Shown here one piece after another: positions 60,815 through 64,000 of a stretch of 64,000 bases of DNA. The translations under genes were made by a program, and so were the position numbers. Source of the DNA: Candidatus Eiseniibacteriota bacterium. GTDB lineage: Bacteria > Orphanbacterota > Orphanbacteria > Orphanbacterales > Orphanbacteraceae. Each line of letters begins with the position of its first letter. The first letter of the stretch is position 1. The DNA is taken from NCBI GenBank assembly GCA_029262235.1, contig JAJCZU010000006.1, forward strand, positions 260,934-324,933. The letters are read 5' to 3'. The notes under the pieces are model-generated. The model was not told the origin of the DNA, made no database searches, and saw only the letters and a program-made list of their open reading frames with translations.

Positions 60815-62974
60815 ATGAAGGGAATTGGATGGCGGATCGTCGGACCGGTGATTCTGCTCGGGGCCCTGCTGGCGCCGAACGCGGATGCGGACGAGAAGAC
60901 GGAGCGGTTCTGGCAGGACCTGCTCAGGAAGTACAAGGGCCAGAGCCTCGTGCAGCTTCTCGACGACGTGGAGCTCGGTCTCGAATATACGGGCAAGGTG
61001 CAGAAGGTCGACGCCACGGCGCAAAGTGACGTTACATCCGACTCCCGCAGTTCGGCCCGCGCGCTCGGCTCGACGTTCACGACGAGCCAGCGATGGACCA
61101 AGTACTATGCGGTTCTCGACGAAGTCGCCGCCTCTCGGTTCCGCGAATGGATCGTGCCGCTCGACGCCGGGGAGACGGCCGTGCGAACCAAGGTCGAGAT
61201 CATCGACCGCCAGGGAAAATTCGTGGACGCCCCGAGTGATCCCATCTCGACACGTACCGCCTTGCCGGAAGACGCGGACGTATACGGGAATGTCCGTGAC
61301 CTCGTGTTCAACCTCGACGCGCTTCCCGTGCCGTGTATCGTACGTCTCTATTATACGATCGAGGGAGAGAACGAGGCGGGGCACCTCGACTACGCATTTA
61401 CGAACACGATCCCCACGTACCGCGTGAATTTCGAGTACAACTTCTTCAATTCCCAGTCGGCCCAGTTCCCTCACCTGAAGGACGCGATCCAGTCGATGCG
61501 CGCCGACGAACGCATGAGCGAGTTCACGACGAACACGACGTCCGCGGGTACGATCAACCGTTACATTTACAAGGCGCAGAACATCCGGCCGCTGCCGGTC
61601 GAACCGTATTCGCAGCCGGCCATCACCACCGTGCCCCGCGTCATCGTCGCCCCGAACTTCGAATCGGACTGGGGGCTGATTCTCGAGTGGTACGCGACCG
61701 AGATCGACAAGCAGCTCAAGAGCCGGGCCGATGATGTCGTGCTCGACCCGATCCTGAAAGAGACTACGGAAGGACTCGAGCTTGCCGACGAGAAGATTCG
61801 TGCCATCTACGAATACTGCCAGCAGAAGTACGATGTGATCGATCTTCCGATCGAACGCACCGGCTACCTGCCGAACCGTCCGACCGCCATCGCCCACCTC
61901 GAGCGTGTCACATCGGCCGATCTCGCACTGCTCATGACGGCTCTTCTCCGCCGCGCGGAAATCGAAGCGAACTTCGCTCTCGTGGCATCGACCGACTTCG
62001 GAACGGTCAACGAAAACATCAAAAGCCTCTCGCAGTTCAATCGCGCCGTGGTCGTTGCGGATGACGACGGCTTCCTGTTCTATCTCGATCCGGCCGAAAA
62101 GACAGCGAGCTATGAAGACGCGCCCGCGTCTATCGAAGGCACGCCGCTTCTGCTCGTAAAAGCCGGTGATCCCGAATGGATCGACATCGAATACTCCCGC
62201 TCCGACGGGAACGCCTACAGCGTGTATACGGAGTTGACGCTCGACGAGGAGTCAGGACTCGTGGGCGGCAAGGCGAGCATGTCGCTCGCGGGCGAGCAGA
62301 ATCGCCTCTTCCGGAAGAAGTTCTACGGCCAGGGACCGAACCAGGCGAGCGTGGAGCGAGAGAACTGGCTTGCGGCGAACTACCCCGAGGATACGTTCAT
62401 CGACGAGTGGCAGATCGAAAAGGGCGACCACAATGACGAGCAGTTTCGCGTCACGTTCCGGGCCACGTACCCGGAATCGTTCGTTATGAAGAACGACGAC
62501 ACGATCGAACTGAACGGTCTCGCATTCGGCATGATGGGGCCCGCGCAGAATTTCGCGGTGGATCCCGCGGAGCGAAAGACCGTCGTACAGTTTCCGTTCT
62601 CGGAATCGGGCAAGCAGACGACGCGGTTCATGATTCCCGAGGGCTACGAAGTGGACGAAAGCACGCTGCCCGAGTCGTACGACGTCGCTACGGGACCCGA
62701 CAAGTCGCTGCAGCTCGGCATGGAATGGCGGGCGGGCACGGACTTTATCGATCTATATGACACGCTTGCCGTTGATGATTCTGTCGAGGTCGTGCCGAGT
62801 GGCGATTTTCTCACGGTCAACTTCATCGAGTATCAGATGGCGTACGACCTCGAACCGCAGCAGAACCGCATTCCGGTCGAGCGCATGAACGAACTCAAAA
62901 AATACTTCGAGGAGTTCCGGCACAACCAGAACATGAAGATCGTCCTGCGGCGCGTCGAAGAAGACGCTTCGTAG
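60815..62974 (+). CDS. Exported DUF3857 / transglutaminase-like protein with degenerate catalytic site
   Basis: The 719-residue protein has a signal peptide (RIVGPVILLGALLAPNADA). An N-terminal DUF3857 beta domain follows (TKVEIIDRQGKFVDAPSDPI, VRLYYTIEGENEAGHLDYAF). The central region has transglutaminase-core features (IRAIYEYCQQKYDVIDLPIE, LERVTSADLALLMTALLRRA). The usual GDC-K/D-K catalytic cysteine block reads RVTSADLALL, so the nucleophile appears lost. A C-terminal beta domain completes the protein. ATG 60815 has GGAAGG upstream; ATG 60794 would put a longer, more basic region ahead of the signal. It is probably a binding or structural envelope protein. Confidence 0.8.
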   Translation: MKGIGWRIVGPVILLGALLAPNADADEKTERFWQDLLRKYKGQSLVQLLDDVELGLEYTGKVQKVDATAQSDVTSDSRSSARALGSTFTTSQRWTKYYAVLDEVAASRFREWIVPLDAGETAVRTKVEIIDRQGKFVDAPSDPISTRTALPEDADVYGNVRDLVFNLDALPVPCIVRLYYTIEGENEAGHLDYAFTNTIPTYRVNFEYNFFNSQSAQFPHLKDAIQSMRADERMSEFTTNTTSAGTINRYIYKAQNIRPLPVEPYSQPAITTVPRVIVAPNFESDWGLILEWYATEIDKQLKSRADDVVLDPILKETTEGLELADEKIRAIYEYCQQKYDVIDLPIERTGYLPNRPTAIAHLERVTSADLALLMTALLRRAEIEANFALVASTDFGTVNENIKSLSQFNRAVVVADDDGFLFYLDPAEKTASYEDAPASIEGTPLLLVKAGDPEWIDIEYSRSDGNAYSVYTELTLDEESGLVGGKASMSLAGEQNRLFRKKFYGQGPNQASVERENWLAANYPEDTFIDEWQIEKGDHNDEQFRVTFRATYPESFVMKNDDTIELNGLAFGMMGPAQNFAVDPAERKTVVQFPFSESGKQTTRFMIPEGYEVDESTLPESYDVATGPDKSLQLGMEWRAGTDFIDLYDTLAVDDSVEVVPSGDFLTVNFIEYQMAYDLEPQQNRIPVERMNELKKYFEEFRHNQNMKIVLRRVEEDAS

Positions 62975-62984
62975 GAGGGCTGAT

Positions 62985-63986
62985 CTAGCCGGGATCGATC
63001 GAGAGAGCCTGGGGGAGGTTCGGCGCCAGTTTACCGGCGTCGTCTTCCCCCATTTTCTTTTGCGACACGAGCCGCGCGAGAGATTCGAGGAAGGATTGAT
63101 CGCCGGCGTTCCGCTCGAGCATTCCCGTCAGCGCGGCGAAGTCCTCACGGAGGATCGCGCGCACGCAGTCTTCCGTCACGCGCGCGACCGATGTCACCGC
63201 GAACGGGTTGCCGGTCCGATCCGTGCCGACCCGGACCGCAATGACCCCGGCGAGACTCTTCGCCAGCCTTCGCGAATCCCCGCCGTCCGCGCGAAACCAT
63301 TCCAGGGCGCGATCGATCGCGTCGCCCCCGTCCCTGCCCGTCATTGTGACAATCGCGCCGTGACCCGCAAGCGAACACCCGAGAGCGAGCGCGGCGTCGT
63401 CGGCCGTTCGAATTTCGGGGAACGCGAGGTACGAGGGGCGGAGCGCGCTCAGCATCGCACGCGTACTTTGTCGCGCGTCTTCCGACGCGGGGTAGGGGAC
63501 GGGAACGATGAGACCCTGTTCACTCTTCGCATCCCATTCGCCGAGCTGAATCACCGCGTCGCCCCGCTCCGCGAGCGCGGCAAGTACCGCCGCGTGGAGC
63601 TGTGCGGCGACTTCGGGAGTGTCGCCCACGAGAAACAGCAGCTTGCCGCGTGTCGCCAGCAGCCCCTCGACCGCTTCGGGTACGAGGTTCATTTTCTCGA
63701 GCGCGATCGGCTTCCGGATCGGCCGCAGCATGAGGCGCTCGCCGTGCCAGTCGTGCCTCACGCGGTAGCGCACACCGTTGTACAGAAGTACGCTACACTC
63801 GCCGGCGCGCTTCACGGCATCGCGCGCGACATCGCTCGACACGGTACCTTCCAGCACGTGCGTCACGCGCCCTCCCTGCAGTACGAGCGGGTGACGCCCC
63901 GGCTCGAGATAGAGCCGCGCGCCCTTCGTTTCCGCAAAGCGAGTGAGCAGCGTATCGAGCGGCGGCGTTTCGCCTTCCTCCGACAC
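62985..63986 (-). CDS. PilT-like secretion-ATPase homologue without a P-loop, possibly 5' truncated
   Basis: The 333 visible residues follow the PilT/GspE layout: an N-terminal PAS-like domain (RLYLEPGRHPLVLQGGRVTH, YRVRHDWHGERLMLRPIRKP), then the ATPase domain (ALEKMNLVPEAVEGLLATRG). The Walker A position, normally GPTGSGKST, reads VGDTPEVAAQL (about 120-130), with no Gly-Lys-Ser/Thr. The Walker B/His-box region PSYLAFPEIRTADDAALALG and AGHGAIVTMTGRD matches PilT's VGEMRD and GHLV-TLHT. A GTG at 63986 gives this length, but the frame stays open to the window edge, so the true start may be outside. It may be a regulatory pseudo-ATPase for the pilMNOP-like system. Confidence 0.72.
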   Translation of the reverse strand: MSEEGETPPLDTLLTRFAETKGARLYLEPGRHPLVLQGGRVTHVLEGTVSSDVARDAVKRAGECSVLLYNGVRYRVRHDWHGERLMLRPIRKPIALEKMNLVPEAVEGLLATRGKLLFLVGDTPEVAAQLHAAVLAALAERGDAVIQLGEWDAKSEQGLIVPVPYPASEDARQSTRAMLSALRPSYLAFPEIRTADDAALALGCSLAGHGAIVTMTGRDGGDAIDRALEWFRADGGDSRRLAKSLAGVIAVRVGTDRTGNPFAVTSVARVTEDCVRAILREDFAALTGMLERNAGDQSFLESLARLVSQKKMGEDDAGKLAPNLPQALSIDPG

Positions 63987-64000
63987 TTCCTGTTCCAGCA

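Overview
The window is a GC-rich (clearly above 55% by eye) bacterial chromosome segment with tightly packed genes, many joined by ATGA, TAATG, TGATG or GTGA stop/start overlaps. The envelope genes point to a Gram-negative (diderm) cell: lipoproteins with lipoboxes, an ExbB/ExbD/TonB-like unit with AgmX/PglI-type C-terminus, PilMNOP-like proteins, and a protein carrying a TonB-plug-like segment. I cannot assign a phylum from sequence alone. The gene order and families (scpA-scpB-rlu-aroF-aroA-cmk-plsC-rpsA, zapA-rny, AgmX/PglI, DUF3857, YfbK-type VWA) are reminiscent of Deltaproteobacteria or FCB-related candidate phyla, and that is inference only.

Layout. 1-12.4 kb is housekeeping: murJ (partial), uvrC, a XerC/D recombinase, scpA, scpB, a 23S pseudouridine synthase, aroF (DAHP synthase), aroA, cmk, plsC, rpsA. 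12.4-23.9 kb: tRNA-Val, thrS, infC (AUC start), rplT (no rpmI), a small coiled-coil gene, zapA, rny, folD, xseA, xseB, a prenyl diphosphate synthase, nadK, recN. 24.0-29.8 kb is a tryptophan operon trpEGDCFB with no trpA. 29.8-36.0 kb: tRNA-Arg, a TIR-membrane-periplasmic fusion, a 0.7-kb non-coding gap with a near-consensus promoter, a pilMNOP-like operon, and an opposing membrane protein gene with an 18-bp in-frame tandem repeat.

36.0-43.9 kb is the most unusual part. After an AT-richer gene-free stretch and a lipid-kinase-like gene comes a lipoprotein thioredoxin (TlpA/ResA-like). Its active site reads W-A-T-W-TGA-P-G-C, and a perfect 8-bp hairpin with a G-starting three-base loop begins a few bases downstream. 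I read it as a selenoprotein (UxxC), not a pseudogene. It is stop/start coupled to an SGNH-like protein plus MBOAT acyltransferase pair, which is followed by a second diverged copy of the same pair.

43.9-50.2 kb: an ECF sigma factor coupled to a 1049-residue protein combining a membrane anchor, a carboxypeptidase-regulatory domain, a TonB-plug-like segment and a YfbK-type VWA domain; then a repeat-rich gap; then an oppositely oriented Clp/HSP100-like protein with degenerate Walker B motifs. 50.5-59.8 kb is one long operon of lipoproteins, TPR proteins, ExbB, two ExbD-like proteins and an AgmX/TonB-like protein, probably a proton-motive-force-driven envelope machine. 60.0-64.0 kb: a metallo-beta-lactamase-fold hydrolase, a DUF3857/transglutaminase-like secreted protein, and a PilT-like protein that has lost its P-loop and may run off the right edge.
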